Shown in pieces: positions 7,143 through 16,778 of a stretch of DNA of 32,194 nt (within the stretch, counting starts at the first letter, position 1; the number at the start of each line of letters is the position of its first letter). The DNA is from Nitrospirae bacterium 13_2_20CM_2_62_8 (GTDB taxonomy: Bacteria; Nitrospirota; Nitrospiria; Nitrospirales; Nitrospiraceae). Made by a program: the position numbers and the translations under genes. The notes under the pieces were generated by a model. It was not told the DNA's origin, made no database searches, and was given only the letters and a program-made list of their open reading frames with translations. The stretch covers positions 1 to 32,194 of the forward strand of contig MNDM01000058.1 in NCBI GenBank assembly GCA_001914955.1, in the 5' to 3' direction.

Positions 7143-8261
7143 TCAGTGCCGGCTGTAGAACGCGGCGATCGTGTCCACCACGTAGGCAAGCTGGTCGTCG
7201 GAGAGTTCGGCGTAGATGGGCAGGGAGAGGGCTTCCCGGGCCGCACGCTCCGACACCGGGAAGGATCCTGTGCGGTATCCCAGCTCACGATAACAGGTCT
7301 GTGAGTGTAACGGGATCGGATAGTACACTTCGGTCCCGATCCCTTTGTCCTTCAGGTAGGCGCGCAGCTCGTCCCGCTTCTGCACGCGAATCGTGAACTG
7401 ATTGAAGACATGGTAGTTACCCGGGTCGGTCGTGGGCAGGGTCACCCGATCCTGAAGCTTCACGTCCTGGAACAGCCGCTCGTACTGCGTCGCGTTTCGC
7501 CTCCTGCCCTCAGTCCACCGATCCAGGTATGTGAGTTTGACCCGCAGCACGGCCGCCTGGAGAGCATCCAACCGGCTGTTGAATCCGACCATCTCATGGA
7601 GGTATTTCTCACGGCTCCCATGGACCCGCAGCATGCGGACGCGCTCAGCCAAGGCCGCGTCACCGGTGGTCACCATCCCCCCATCGCCGAACCCGCCCAG
7701 GTTCTTGGAAGGAAAGAAGCTGAAGCAGCCCAGCCGGCCGATCGTCCCGGCCTGGCGACCGTGCTGTTTGGCCCCGATGGCCTGAGCCGCATCCTCGACC
7801 ACGGCCAGGCCCCGGCTGGCCGCGACCTTTACGATGAGCTCCATGTCGGCGCACTGGCCGAACAGGTGCACCGGGATGATCGCTTTGGTGCGCGGAGTCA
7901 CCCGCTCGGCGACTTGAGCCGCGTCCATATTGAAGGTGTCGGGACGGATGTCCACGAACACCGGTTTGGCTCCCAGGCGCGAGATGGAGCCGGCGGTCGC
8001 GAAGAACGTGTAAGGAACCGTCACGACTTCGTCCCCTGGCCCCACGCCGCAGACCATGAGAGACAGGAGAATGGCATCGGTGCCGGACGCTACCCCGACG
8101 GCGTGGGCTGCGCCCAGGTATCGCTGCAGGTCTTTCTCCAGATCGGCGACCCGCGCGCCCAGAATAAAGGCCTGCTCCTCGCACACCGACTCGAGCGCGG
8201 CCATCACTTCGGCCCGTATCTGACGGTATTGGGCTTTGAGGTCCAGCAGTGGAACGTTCAC
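7143..8261 (-). CDS. DegT/DnrJ/EryC1-family nucleotide-sugar aminotransferase
   Basis: A 372-residue PLP enzyme. Lys186 in FFPSKNLGG is the Schiff-base lysine, Asp157 in VVEDAAQ binds the PLP ring nitrogen, and the opening VPLLDLKAQY is typical of the WbpE/WlbC-like branch. That branch aminates 3-keto uronic sugars such as UDP-2-acetamido-3-keto-glucuronate. The true substrate is not proven, but the nucleotide-sugar 6-dehydrogenase at 29229-30530 makes a uronate substrate plausible; the intervening 3-oxidase and an N-acetyltransferase are not seen here. The start is GTG, with GGGAGTCC upstream. It is the last gene of the long minus-strand glycan block, 64 bases after the glycosyltransferase. 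Confidence 0.9.
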   Translation of the reverse strand: MNVPLLDLKAQYRQIRAEVMAALESVCEEQAFILGARVADLEKDLQRYLGAAHAVGVASGTDAILLSLMVCGVGPGDEVVTVPYTFFATAGSISRLGAKPVFVDIRPDTFNMDAAQVAERVTPRTKAIIPVHLFGQCADMELIVKVAASRGLAVVEDAAQAIGAKQHGRQAGTIGRLGCFSFFPSKNLGGFGDGGMVTTGDAALAERVRMLRVHGSREKYLHEMVGFNSRLDALQAAVLRVKLTYLDRWTEGRRRNATQYERLFQDVKLQDRVTLPTTDPGNYHVFNQFTIRVQKRDELRAYLKDKGIGTEVYYPIPLHSQTCYRELGYRTGSFPVSERAAREALSLPIYAELSDDQLAYVVDTIAAFYSRH

Positions 8262-8325
8262 GAAGGACTCCCTTTCTTCAGGGGCTCAGTGCGGAATGGA
8301 TTCATTCAGCATCTGGCGCCATCGT

Positions 8326-9531
8326 TCAATTCTGCGCGGGCGTGCCATACCGCGATGCCACGCTCACGATATCGCCTTGCTTCTGGTCCCCAACCAGACG
8401 GTCGTATTCACGCTCCAGTCGACGAATCATGTCCCGGATGTCGAACTCCTGCGGCAGCGACTCTCCCTTCTGTCCCATGCGGACCGCCACGTCTGGATGG
8501 GCCAGGAGCTCCAGGACCCGATCGGCCATGCCACGGACATCCCCCGGCTCGACGAGGTACCCGTTCACACCATCCCGAATCACTTCCGCCGCACCATCCA
8601 CGCGGGTCCCCACGACCGGCACGCCGCTGGCCAACGCCTCCAGATAGACCCGCGGCAATCCCTCCCAGAGTGAGGTCAGCACGAAGAGGTCGAAGCAGCG
8701 CAGGACCTCGGCGATGTCCCGCCGCCAGCCGGTCAGCTTGAACGATCCGGCCAGCCCTACTCGCTCGACCTCCGCCTCCACCGCGCCGCGCAACTCCCCG
8801 TCGCCCACGAGCACGAACCGGGCATCCGGCCTGGACCGGTGGACCAGCGCCGCCAGGCGGACAAAATCGAGCGGCGCCTTCTGGGGTTTCAGCGGCGCGA
8901 TCATGCCGACCACAGGTCGCCCCGGCTCGAGTCCCAGCTCCCGTTTCTTCGCGACGGTATCCACCCGAGCCCGCCGAAAGGCGTGCAGATCGACCCCGCT
9001 GCGAATGACGGTGCAACGGTCAGCGGGGAACAATCCCAGTTCGATGCCGAGGCGGCGATTGGCCTCCGAGACGGCGAAGAACCTGGTGGTGAACCGTGAC
9101 GTGCGACGCTCCAACGCGATGAGGGCGCGCCGGACCAGCGGATGCTGGTAGCGGGTGAACCCGAACCCGTGGATGGAGTGGATGATGATCGGCACCCCGG
9201 CCCGCCTGGCGGCCCAGCGCCCGAGGATGCCGGCTTTGGAGCTGTGCGTATGGACGATCAGGGGGCGGAGGCGTCTGAGAAGCAGGGTCAGCGCAAGGAG
9301 CGCACGGAGGTCCGCGATGGGGCGGATCGGGCGCTTCAGCGACGGCACCTGGTGGAATTCGACACCGGAGAGCGCCCGCGCCTCCTGATCCAAGAGGCCC
9401 GGTTCACCCGTGATGAGCAGGGGACGGAACCGCGCGGTGTTGAGGTGGGCCACCGTGAACAGAGTATTCTGCTGCGCGCCTCCCAGCTCCAGCTTGGTGA
9501 TGATGTGCGCGACGTTGACCGGGCCAGTCAT
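8326..9531 (-). CDS. Glycosyltransferase, family 4 (GT-B fold)
   Basis: A 401-residue cytoplasmic glycosyltransferase. The N-terminal domain opens with the acceptor-side motif HIITKLELGGAQ. The C-terminal Rossmann domain has the donor-site EX7E motif intact in WEGLPRVYLEALASG and GTRVDGAAEVI after it. Family members transfer sugars from nucleotide donors to lipid-linked glycans; the specific sugar cannot be told. The start at 9531 is chosen because GGGAGGAGAAGG precedes it and its ATG overlaps the stop of the upstream deacetylase remnant (ATGA). The longer frame extending to 10056 reads through another gene and is not used. Confidence 0.93.
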   Translation of the reverse strand: MTGPVNVAHIITKLELGGAQQNTLFTVAHLNTARFRPLLITGEPGLLDQEARALSGVEFHQVPSLKRPIRPIADLRALLALTLLLRRLRPLIVHTHSSKAGILGRWAARRAGVPIIIHSIHGFGFTRYQHPLVRRALIALERRTSRFTTRFFAVSEANRRLGIELGLFPADRCTVIRSGVDLHAFRRARVDTVAKKRELGLEPGRPVVGMIAPLKPQKAPLDFVRLAALVHRSRPDARFVLVGDGELRGAVEAEVERVGLAGSFKLTGWRRDIAEVLRCFDLFVLTSLWEGLPRVYLEALASGVPVVGTRVDGAAEVIRDGVNGYLVEPGDVRGMADRVLELLAHPDVAVRMGQKGESLPQEFDIRDMIRRLEREYDRLVGDQKQGDIVSVASRYGTPAQN

Positions 9532-9830
9532 CCCCGCGCCTTCTCCTCCCACCGCTTCGCATCCGAACGCACAGAGGCGAGCCGATCCGTCGCACTCGCC
9601 CAGACCTGCCTGAGGGCTACGGAGGCGAGACCAGCGGCCCCCATCGCCGCGCAGAGTTCCTTGAACAGCGATCCGACCCCGCGCCCCCGATGCTGGAGCC
9701 GGAATGGTGAGACCCCGGATTTCAGCTCGGCGTGGTGCGCAAGGTAGTACTGCAGGCTCGGGGTGTTCAAGGTGACGTGCACCGGGTGGAAGTCGAAGAC
9801 ATATAGCGCATCGTCCTGCAGCGCCTCCGC
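9528..9830 (-). pseudogene. C-terminal remnant of a polysaccharide deacetylase
   Basis: About 100 residues in the frame ending at 9528 contain DALYVFDFHPVHVTLNTPSL and then a segment ending in FKELCAAMG. The FHPxHxxLNT pattern is typical of the C-terminal part of WbmS-like polysaccharide deacetylases (carbohydrate esterase family 4 relatives). The catalytic N-terminal domain with its metal-binding Asp and His residues is missing. The remnant is joined directly, out of frame, to the flavoprotein upstream of it. It still ends in an ATGA overlap with the next glycosyltransferase, which implies that a full deacetylase gene once stood here. The family call rests on one motif and is moderate. Confidence 0.5.
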
Positions 9831-10693
9831 TCCCGCGCCAGCCCGAGATTGACGTTGTAGACCGAGACACAGCGGAGACCCTCCGCCGCCTCCCGGATCG
9901 GACGAGGAAGGTCCGTGCACCGGCGCACCAGTTCAGGCACGGGGATCGTGGAGACGAGCGTGTCGTACTCCTCCAGACGCCCATCCTGGAACGTGGCCCG
10001 TCGCCGCCCCGTATCCACCTCGACCAGCTCGCTCCCGTAGACGATGTCTCGCACACCCGAGAGAAACGCTCCCGGTAAGACGCCGATCCCGCCTTGAGTC
10101 GGGTAGAGGAACGACGGGTTGTACCCGAACGCCTTGTCCTTGATCCCGAGCGCGCCGTTCACCACGTCCTTGAGCTCCGGCTTCGGGACAAGCCACGCCA
10201 CCCAGTCCGACGTCAACTCGTCCAACGACACCTGCCACAGCTTCTCGTTGAACGGCACCATGAAATGCTTGGCCATCCCCTCACCCAGGTTTTCCAGGAT
10301 CCAGGCCTTGAATGAGCGGTCCTCCGGCGGAGTCGCGGGTGGCTTCGTCAGGGTGGCGATGAAGCCGAGCAGGCACTCGCGGACCACCTCCGGCGGCAAG
10401 CCGTAGGTATTCACCTGGAACGGATATTCCGTGTAGGTCTGATGCGAGTAAATGTATGAGCGGCGGGTATGTTTCGTGAGGCTGCCGACGAGGAGACCCT
10501 CAACCAAGGTCTTGATCTCGGCCTGGCGAAAGTGCAGGAGGTGCCCGGTCACATCGAAGGTAAACCCGTCCATGTGATAGGAGCGGCAGAGCCCGCCCGC
10601 TTCCTTCTCCTTCTCCATCACGCGACAGGCACGGTCTCCCAGGTGGTACGCCGTGCTGAGCCCGGCCAGGCCGGCCCCGACGATGAGGATCAT
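9767..10693 (-). pseudogene. NAD(P)/FAD-binding flavoprotein, 3'-truncated
   Basis: The first ~283 residues are a good flavoprotein of the protoporphyrinogen-oxidase/UDP-galactopyranose-mutase-like group. They include the dinucleotide fold MILIVGAGLAGLSTAYHL, the FAD motif GGLCRSYHMDGFTFDVTGH and YPTQGGIGVLPGAF. Homology stops after VSVYNVNLGLARE near 9845. From there the frame runs about 25 unrelated residues (Arg, Ser and Thr rich) to a stop at 9767. The expected C-terminal third, which completes the FAD and substrate site, is absent. Such flavoproteins occur in polysaccharide loci and are thought to act on sugar or lipid-linked intermediates. The ATG at 10693 has GAGGAG upstream and overlaps the WecA-like stop (ATGA). 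Confidence 0.75.
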
Positions 10694-11742
10694 CGCGTAC
10701 TCCTCGCCGACTCCGCGGCCGGTCGGCGCTGACGGATCTTCTCCGAAGATTTCGACATATTGATTCGCTTGAGCCAGACCGCCGTCACGACCGCCAACGT
10801 CACCGTGGTTCCCACGAGGGCAAGGGCCGTCTCCGACGACACCATCATCAGCAGCAGCCCGACCCCTCCCAGCACGAACGCCGCTCCGTAGCTCACCATG
10901 ACGACCTGAGGCACCGAGAGAGCCCACTGCCGCAGCCGGAGCGCGAAATGGTCGGAGCTCCCGAGGAAGACCGGAACTCTCCGGAGCCGACGGATATACA
11001 TCACGAACAGCGTATCGAACACCGGGACTGCCAGCATGAAGACCGGCGCGAGGATGGCCACCGGGTTCACGGTCGTATACTTTCCGATCATCGCCAGCGC
11101 GCCCAGCATCAGCCCCAAAAAGAGCGATCCGGTATCACCCAGGTAGATCGAAGCCGGATAAAAATTGTACCGGAGAAATCCGAGGAGGCTCCCTGCGAGC
11201 GCCGCCAGCATCACCGCCACCATCGTGTCGTGGTTCAGCATCGCCACGACGAAGAGCCAGACACAGGCGATCATCCCCACTCCGCCGGCGAGCCCGTCCA
11301 TGACGTCGATGAGGTTCAGGGCGTTGATGATCCCGATCATCCAGACAACGGTGAAGAGGATATCAAGCCAGTCCGGCAACGCCGCGATCTCGATACGGAT
11401 CCCGCTCCGGATCAGGACGAACACCGCGATGAGCTGGCCGATCAGCTTGGGCCAAGGCTGAAGGACCCCGAAGTCATCGATCAATCCCAGCATCACCATG
11501 AGGGTCCCACCGAGCACCAACCCCAGGACTTCCTGCCGAAAATCGAACGTCAAGGCCAAACTGATCAGAAACGCCACATAGACGGCGAGGCCTCCGAAGT
11601 AGGGGACCGGTTCGGCCTGATGCTTGAGCCGTCCGTCCGGCCGGTCCACGACGTTGAACTGCAGCGCGGCGCGGCGCGCCATCGGGACGCTGTACAAGGA
11701 CAGCAGAAGCGCCAAACCGAACGTCAATGTGATGAGCAACAT
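10690..11742 (-). CDS. Undecaprenyl-phosphate sugar-1-phosphate transferase (WecA/MraY family)
   Basis: A 350-residue polytopic membrane enzyme with about ten to eleven helices. Family motifs are present in order: DD at residues 89-90 (GLIDDFG), NLIDVMDG at 143-150, LGDTGS at 201-206, and a cytoplasmic loop with SSDHFALRLRQW near 265 corresponding to the His-rich carbohydrate-recognition loop. It should transfer a HexNAc- or related sugar-1-phosphate from UDP to undecaprenyl phosphate, the first step of lipid-linked glycan assembly. A WecA-like role fits the ABC exporter in the locus better than the peptidoglycan role of MraY. The C-terminal 20 residues are basic. Its stop overlaps the flavoprotein start. 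Confidence 0.92.
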   Translation of the reverse strand: MLLITLTFGLALLLSLYSVPMARRAALQFNVVDRPDGRLKHQAEPVPYFGGLAVYVAFLISLALTFDFRQEVLGLVLGGTLMVMLGLIDDFGVLQPWPKLIGQLIAVFVLIRSGIRIEIAALPDWLDILFTVVWMIGIINALNLIDVMDGLAGGVGMIACVWLFVVAMLNHDTMVAVMLAALAGSLLGFLRYNFYPASIYLGDTGSLFLGLMLGALAMIGKYTTVNPVAILAPVFMLAVPVFDTLFVMYIRRLRRVPVFLGSSDHFALRLRQWALSVPQVVMVSYGAAFVLGGVGLLLMMVSSETALALVGTTVTLAVVTAVWLKRINMSKSSEKIRQRRPAAESARSTR

Positions 11743-11775
11743 GCGTCACCCGCCATCAACGACCAGGGAGACTCC

Positions 11776-13585
11776 TCACGATGCGACGCCGGCCTGTTCG
11801 CGCACGACGACGCGGTACCACAGTTTCACCAACAAGACGCTCCACAGCTGGCTGCTTCGGTCCTGGATTCCCCGCAGATGCTCGTCCAAGAACCGTTCCA
11901 CGCCGGCCTGGTTGAACAGGCCCGGCGGGCCCTCCAGCCTCAGGTGCTCCACCACGAATTCGCGAAGCGGGCCCCGCATCCACGACGCCAACGGCATCTC
12001 GAAACCCATCTTCCGTCTGTTCAAAATGGCGGGCGAAACAAGGTCCGCCACCGCGGCTTTCAGCACCGCTTTCCTGACCCCATCCCGGATTTTCAGCGCC
12101 GCCGGAATGCTTGCCACGAGCTCCACCAGCGGATGATCCAGGTACGGCACGCGCGCTTCGAGCGAGGCGGCCATCGACATCCGGTCCACTTTGGTCAGCA
12201 GGTCGTCCGGCAGCCAGGTCGAGAGATCGGCCCTGAGCATCCCTCCCAAGCTTGATCCCGGCTCCACCGCGCCGTCGAAGAAGGGTTGAAAGAGTTGGTC
12301 GATCTCCCGCTCCTCGCAGGCCACCTCCTCGTGATCGGCGGCGACCTCCATCAGCTCCTCCGACGTGAAGGTCCCCACCCAGTCCATGTGCCGTCGGGAG
12401 GGTGAGCGTTGAGACAGCGCACGGACCCCCTGGACCACTCGCCGACTCACCGCGCTCCGTTGCAGCCAGCCCAGTATGCGCGTCTTGAGGCCGGGTGGGA
12501 CCCACCGGTACCAGTCGGCGAGGCTCTCCAGGGCGTACCGCTGATAGCCGCCGAACAATTCATCGGCCCCTTCACCGGTCAGCACGACCTTGACGGACTG
12601 CGCGGCCAAGCTGGAAAGCAGATAGGTCGGAACGATGGCCTCTGGCATACGGTAACTCCGAAAATTCTGGAGGCCCCTCAAACCCGACCGAAAAGGTGCT
12701 GAACGGGTCGGCACCCGTGCGGCTCATCAGCGCGACAACCGACGCGGAGTCCAGCCCCCCGCTCAGAAAGGCGCCGACCGGTACATCGCTCGCCAGGTGG
12801 CTCTTCACCGCGTCATGCAACCGGCCCGCGACGGCGGTTCGAATATCGGCATCGGCTCGGCTCCCATCGTTCCAGCACGTGGTCGGCAGCTGCCAATACC
12901 GGCGAGGCTCGAGGCCGCGCTCATTCACCAGCAGCACGGTCCCCGGCATGAGCTTCCGAATGCCAACAAAGGCCGTATCAGGAGCCGGCACGTATTGCAG
13001 GAGCAGCAGCCGCAGCAGTGCCGGACGACTAACTTCCGGAACTTCCTCGAAGGCCGGCAGCAGCCCGCGGACTTCGGACGCGAAGGCCGCGCGATGGTGG
13101 TCATAATGAAAGAACAAGGGTTTGATCCCGAGACGATCACGGGCCAACATGAGGACCTGCTGCCGGGCATCCCACAGCGCGAACGCGAACATCCCCCGCA
13201 GCCGCGTGACGCAGGCCCATCCATGCTCCTCGTACAGATGCACGATCACTTCGGTATCGGATTGGGTCCGGAGGCAATGCCCTTTCGAGGCGAGTTCCTC
13301 CCGCAGCTCGCGGTAGTTGTAGATCTCGCCGTTGCAGACCACGATGACCGTCCCGTCCTCATTCGTCATCGGCTGGCGGCCGCCCGCCACGTCGATAATG
13401 CTGAGACGGCGCATCCCGATCCCCACAGCGGCTCCGGAACTCCGAAGCACGCGCGTCCCGTCGTCATCCGGGCCACGGTGCTCCAGCGCCCGCCCCATCG
13501 CTCCCAGCAACGAAGACAGACTGCCTTCGCCACTCGGAGAGCCGACGTGGTTACCGAACTCGGCGATGCCGAAGATGCCGCACAT
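11776..13585 (-). pseudogene. asnB: Asparagine synthetase-like amidotransferase 1, internal deletion with frameshift
   Basis: Two frames together make an AsnB-type protein. The first (from ATG 13585, after GGAGG) has N-terminal Cys2, RRLSIIDVAGG, CNGEIYNY, SDTEVI and the synthetase pyrophosphate loop SGGLDS, and runs well until SELPYAR near 12650. The second resumes at PEAIVPTYLLS near 12645, followed by VVLTGEGADELFGGY and VDRMSMAASLEARVPYLDH, and ends at 11776. The roughly 37-40 residues normally between these points, including the conserved W-H-x-D-E-P segment, are missing and the frame changes. The gene is therefore broken or misassembled. An intact copy would move glutamine amide nitrogen onto an adenylated carboxylate, here possibly a uronic acid. 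Confidence 0.8.
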
Positions 13586-13597
13586 GCATGCCTCCGA

Positions 13598-14833
13598 TCA
13601 ACACGCGCTCTTGTACACCCTCTCAAGATAGTCGAGGTACGCGTCCATGGAGTGGTGCTGCATCACTCTCTCTCGACCCCGCTGTCCCATCGCCGTGGCC
13701 TGCGCCGGGTTGTTCAGTAGGCGGATCACCGCGTCGGCCACCGAGCCCGGCTTGGCCTCAACCCGCAGCCCCACCGTCTCATCCACCAGCTTCCAGGTCA
13801 CGCCGACATCCGTGGCCACCACCGCGGCTCCACAGGCCATGGCCTCCAGGAGAGCTTGGGACGGATAATTATCGGTTCGTTGCAGAGACACAAACACCAG
13901 CGCTTCCCCGAGAACCGTCTCGACATGATCGCACCAGCTGACCTCGGTGCAGCCTTCCAACCCGTGTCGCTGCACCAGAACCACGAGATCGGGTCGCAAC
14001 GGCCCCCCGCCCAGCACGAAGAACCGTGCAGCGGGGACCCGATCGTGAACGAGAGCACAGGCTCCCACGAACAACGCCGGATTTTTCTCCGGGATCAGTC
14101 GTCCGACAAACACCACCCACGGTCGTTTGACGGAGGCCGGATGAAAGCGGGTGGTATCCACACAGCTTCCGGCCGAGACCCGGATCCGCTCCGGCGCGAC
14201 CCCTTCCTGAACCAGCGCATCGCGGATCGGCTCACTCAACGCGTCCACGACGCGGGCCAGCCGAAGGGCCTGCCGGTACAGACGGAGACCCAGCGCTGAC
14301 CCGACCATCTCGCGCAGGCCGGTGGCGACCACCGACACCACCGCCGGCGGCGCCCATCCCGCTAACTGAAGCGGCAGGACGACGTAGGCCCCGCCTAACA
14401 CCAGGTGAAGCAGCTTCGGTCGGCGTCGCAACAACCACCAGCCGACGCTGAGACACGCAAGCAGGTAGTCCATTTTGCGCAAGCCGAATGCCAGAGCGCT
14501 CTTCAATCGGACGGGTGTCGCCCTGCCGTCTGCATCGGCTTCCTCGCCGCCCGCGCTCCCCATCGCGTAGCTAGCCACCCATCCGATCCGCTCCTTCAAC
14601 ACCAGCTCCGGCATTCCATCGGGCTTGAGCGCACCAGTTCGGGTCAGCCCGGCCAGGAGGGACTCGTTGACCGCCAGGGCGATCGAGACGCCTCTTCGCC
14701 TGAGCCTTTCATAGACCTGGGCGAAGCGCCGCTCGGTTCCCCCCATTCCGCTGTTGTTCAGGAGGATCATCGCGATGTCCGGGGCTCGCGATGGGTGCCC
14801 GTTCGCCGGCGTTGGACGGGTTTGCTTAATCAC
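13598..14833 (-). CDS. Glycosyltransferase, family 4
   Basis: A 411-residue GT-B glycosyltransferase. The acceptor-domain motif LLNNSGMGGTERRFAQ is at residues about 24-39, the inter-domain strand VVFVGRLIPEKNP is near 243, and the donor site contains TDNYPSQALLEAMACG. In that segment the second Glu of EX7E is present and the first is replaced by Asn, a common variant. A mid-protein insertion (residues about 75-125) is polar and rich in Gly, Ala and Asp, with a hydrophobic stretch after it that may be membrane-associated. The GTG start overlaps the asnB2 stop by eight bases. It lies 12 bases before the broken asnB1. Confidence 0.88.
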   Translation of the reverse strand: MIKQTRPTPANGHPSRAPDIAMILLNNSGMGGTERRFAQVYERLRRRGVSIALAVNESLLAGLTRTGALKPDGMPELVLKERIGWVASYAMGSAGGEEADADGRATPVRLKSALAFGLRKMDYLLACLSVGWWLLRRRPKLLHLVLGGAYVVLPLQLAGWAPPAVVSVVATGLREMVGSALGLRLYRQALRLARVVDALSEPIRDALVQEGVAPERIRVSAGSCVDTTRFHPASVKRPWVVFVGRLIPEKNPALFVGACALVHDRVPAARFFVLGGGPLRPDLVVLVQRHGLEGCTEVSWCDHVETVLGEALVFVSLQRTDNYPSQALLEAMACGAAVVATDVGVTWKLVDETVGLRVEAKPGSVADAVIRLLNNPAQATAMGQRGRERVMQHHSMDAYLDYLERVYKSAC

Positions 14834-16778
14834 AGAACCTTCTCAGCCACATTTCCAGGTTGATCCACCGCCAGACCGTCTGACCAATCGCCACGTTCCC
14901 GTCGCAGTAACGACGGTACCATTCCCTGAGCACTCGCGCGCGCCAGTACGGACGCGCGCGCATGCTGTCGGACTCGAGCAAGGCCTCGATCTCCGGACGA
15001 AGGGTGACGCGCAACCATTGGTCCTGCGGCGTCACGAATCCCATCTTGTCGGTGCGCAGGCGGACCTCTTCCGGCAACGTTCCGACCATCGCCTCACGGA
15101 GCACAAACTTGGTCACTCCTTGGCGGATCTTGAATTCGGGGGATACGCCTCCAAGCCATTCAACGAGGGTATGGTCCAGAAAAGGGACGCGGGCCTCCAC
15201 CGAGAAGGCCATGGCATTCCGATCTTCGTAATGCAGGAGCGCCGGCAGACCCAGGGATCGGAGGGAGCCGTAGAGATGATTCTCCAGGCAAGTGGGAAAG
15301 CGCGTCACTGCCCCAGGTGTCCAGGAATACCGCTGGCTGAAACCCTGGTCGAGCCAGAAGCGATCCCCTTTCACCCAGGAGCGGAGGGGCCGTATCGCAG
15401 AAGCCGGGAGGAGCCCCCGCAGCAGATTGGCCACAATCGTGGGATCTACCACCGGGTGATGCCTCCGGTACGCCCGCCATTCCCCGAGGAAGGTCCTCCA
15501 GCGCCACTGACGCAAAAGATCAGCCCCATACGAGCCCAGGTAGCCAGGGTATCCAGCCAACAGCTCGTCGGCCCCCTGCCCATCCAGCAGCACTTTGACC
15601 CCCGAGTCGGCCGCCAGCCGCATCACCGCCCACTGGGCCATGATGCTCATCCCGGCGAACGGTTCTTCCTGATGCCAGAGGATTCGGGGTAGTTCGTCGA
15701 AGAGTTGCTGTCCATCCGGAAACACCTCATGGCCTTCCGCGCCGGTTCGCTCAAGGACCCTGTGGATATACGGGCGCTCATCGCAGGTCGAGTCCTCGAA
15801 ACAGGAGGAGAAGGTCCGAATTCGTTCCCCGACCGAAGCCTGATCAATCCCTGTGGGGTTCGATGAGAGAAGCTTCTGGACCGTGCACACGATGCTTGAG
15901 GAATCCAGCCCGCCGCTCAGGCAACTGCCGATCGGCACATCGCTCCGAAGGTTGAGCCGGACCGCCTCTTCGAACCGCTCTCGGAACGCTGGCACGATTC
16001 GGTCGGGTTCCTGCCGCCATTGAGACGGGTTCAGGTCCCACCATGGTCTGACGGTCAGGGTTCCATCACGTACGATCAGGGAGTGTCCCGGCTTGAGCTG
16101 CTTGATCGCCGAGAAAAAGGTTCCATCCGTATGGTCCTGCCACGCGTAGACGAGATAATCGTAGACCGCCTGCTCGTCCGGCGCTGGCCGGTACGAGGCA
16201 TCCTGTAAGAGGGACTTCATCTCCGACGCGAAGAGGAATCGCTCACCGTCGAAACGGTAGTAGAAGGGCTTGATCCCGAATCGATCTCGCGCACAGAACA
16301 ACCGGTCCTCCCGTCTGTCCCATAACGCGAAGGCGAACATACCGTTCAGGTGAGACAGGCACTCATCACCCCATTCGAGATAGGCCTGGAGAATCACTTC
16401 CGTGTCGGTCGCGGATCGGAATTGGTGGCCTCGCTGTTTCAGCTCGTTGCGGAGTTCACGGTAGTTGTAGATTTCACCGTTATAGGTGATCCAGACCTGG
16501 CCGTTCTCCGTTGCCATCGGCTGATGGCCCAAGGGAGTGGGATCCAGAATCGCCAGCCGGCGATGTCCAAACCCGATCGAATAGCGGTGAGACCCTGGGG
16601 CCATCGAGTGTGTTAGTTTCCCTCTGGTCTGGACGGGCTTCTCACTGCCCTCCAAGGCCATCAGGACATAGCCCTCCCCATCAGGGCCTCGATGGGCGAG
16701 CACCTGCGTCATCGTCTCCAACAGACGGAGATCAATCGGCCGACCCGCTGCACTGTAGATTCCCGCTATGCCGCACAT
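14826..16778 (-). CDS. asnB: Asparagine synthetase-like amidotransferase 2
   Basis: A 650-residue class-II glutamine amidotransferase fused to an AMP-forming synthetase domain. After Met removal, Cys2 (MCGIAGIY) is the glutaminase nucleophile; HRRLAIL, YNGEIYNY and TDTEVIL complete the glutamine site. The synthetase domain has CLSGGLDSSS for pyrophosphate and VLLDGQGADELLAGY. The acidic residues following the loop and the ARVPFLDH segment are intact. Free asparagine synthesis is possible. The position between sugar genes suggests instead that it amidates a sugar carboxylate, as WbpS-like enzymes do in O-antigens. The start at MCG (16778) is fixed by the catalytic Cys; it overlaps the upstream glycosyltransferase end by 13 bases and has only a weak ribosome site, so it depends on coupling. 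Confidence 0.92.
   Translation of the reverse strand: MCGIAGIYSAAGRPIDLRLLETMTQVLAHRGPDGEGYVLMALEGSEKPVQTRGKLTHSMAPGSHRYSIGFGHRRLAILDPTPLGHQPMATENGQVWITYNGEIYNYRELRNELKQRGHQFRSATDTEVILQAYLEWGDECLSHLNGMFAFALWDRREDRLFCARDRFGIKPFYYRFDGERFLFASEMKSLLQDASYRPAPDEQAVYDYLVYAWQDHTDGTFFSAIKQLKPGHSLIVRDGTLTVRPWWDLNPSQWRQEPDRIVPAFRERFEEAVRLNLRSDVPIGSCLSGGLDSSSIVCTVQKLLSSNPTGIDQASVGERIRTFSSCFEDSTCDERPYIHRVLERTGAEGHEVFPDGQQLFDELPRILWHQEEPFAGMSIMAQWAVMRLAADSGVKVLLDGQGADELLAGYPGYLGSYGADLLRQWRWRTFLGEWRAYRRHHPVVDPTIVANLLRGLLPASAIRPLRSWVKGDRFWLDQGFSQRYSWTPGAVTRFPTCLENHLYGSLRSLGLPALLHYEDRNAMAFSVEARVPFLDHTLVEWLGGVSPEFKIRQGVTKFVLREAMVGTLPEEVRLRTDKMGFVTPQDQWLRVTLRPEIEALLESDSMRARPYWRARVLREWYRRYCDGNVAIGQTVWRWINLEMWLRRFCD

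Noticed and set aside
8290-8311. Small imperfect hairpin between the glycosyltransferase and DegT genes
   Set aside because: Only about eight base pairs with a mismatch and no T-run; it is too weak to call a terminator or regulatory site.
9532-10056. Upstream extension of the 8326-9531 glycosyltransferase
   Set aside because: The extra 175 residues are Arg/Ser/Gly-rich out-of-frame reading of the flavoprotein and deacetylase remnant; the ribosome site and ATGA overlap place the start at 9531.
10948-12255. Long plus-strand open frame of 435 codons
   Set aside because: It is antisense to the WecA-like gene and asnB1, has no family motifs, is extremely rich in His, Gln, Asp and Arg, and reflects GC-biased third positions. 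The same applies to plus-strand frames at 7410-8741 and 26781-28103.
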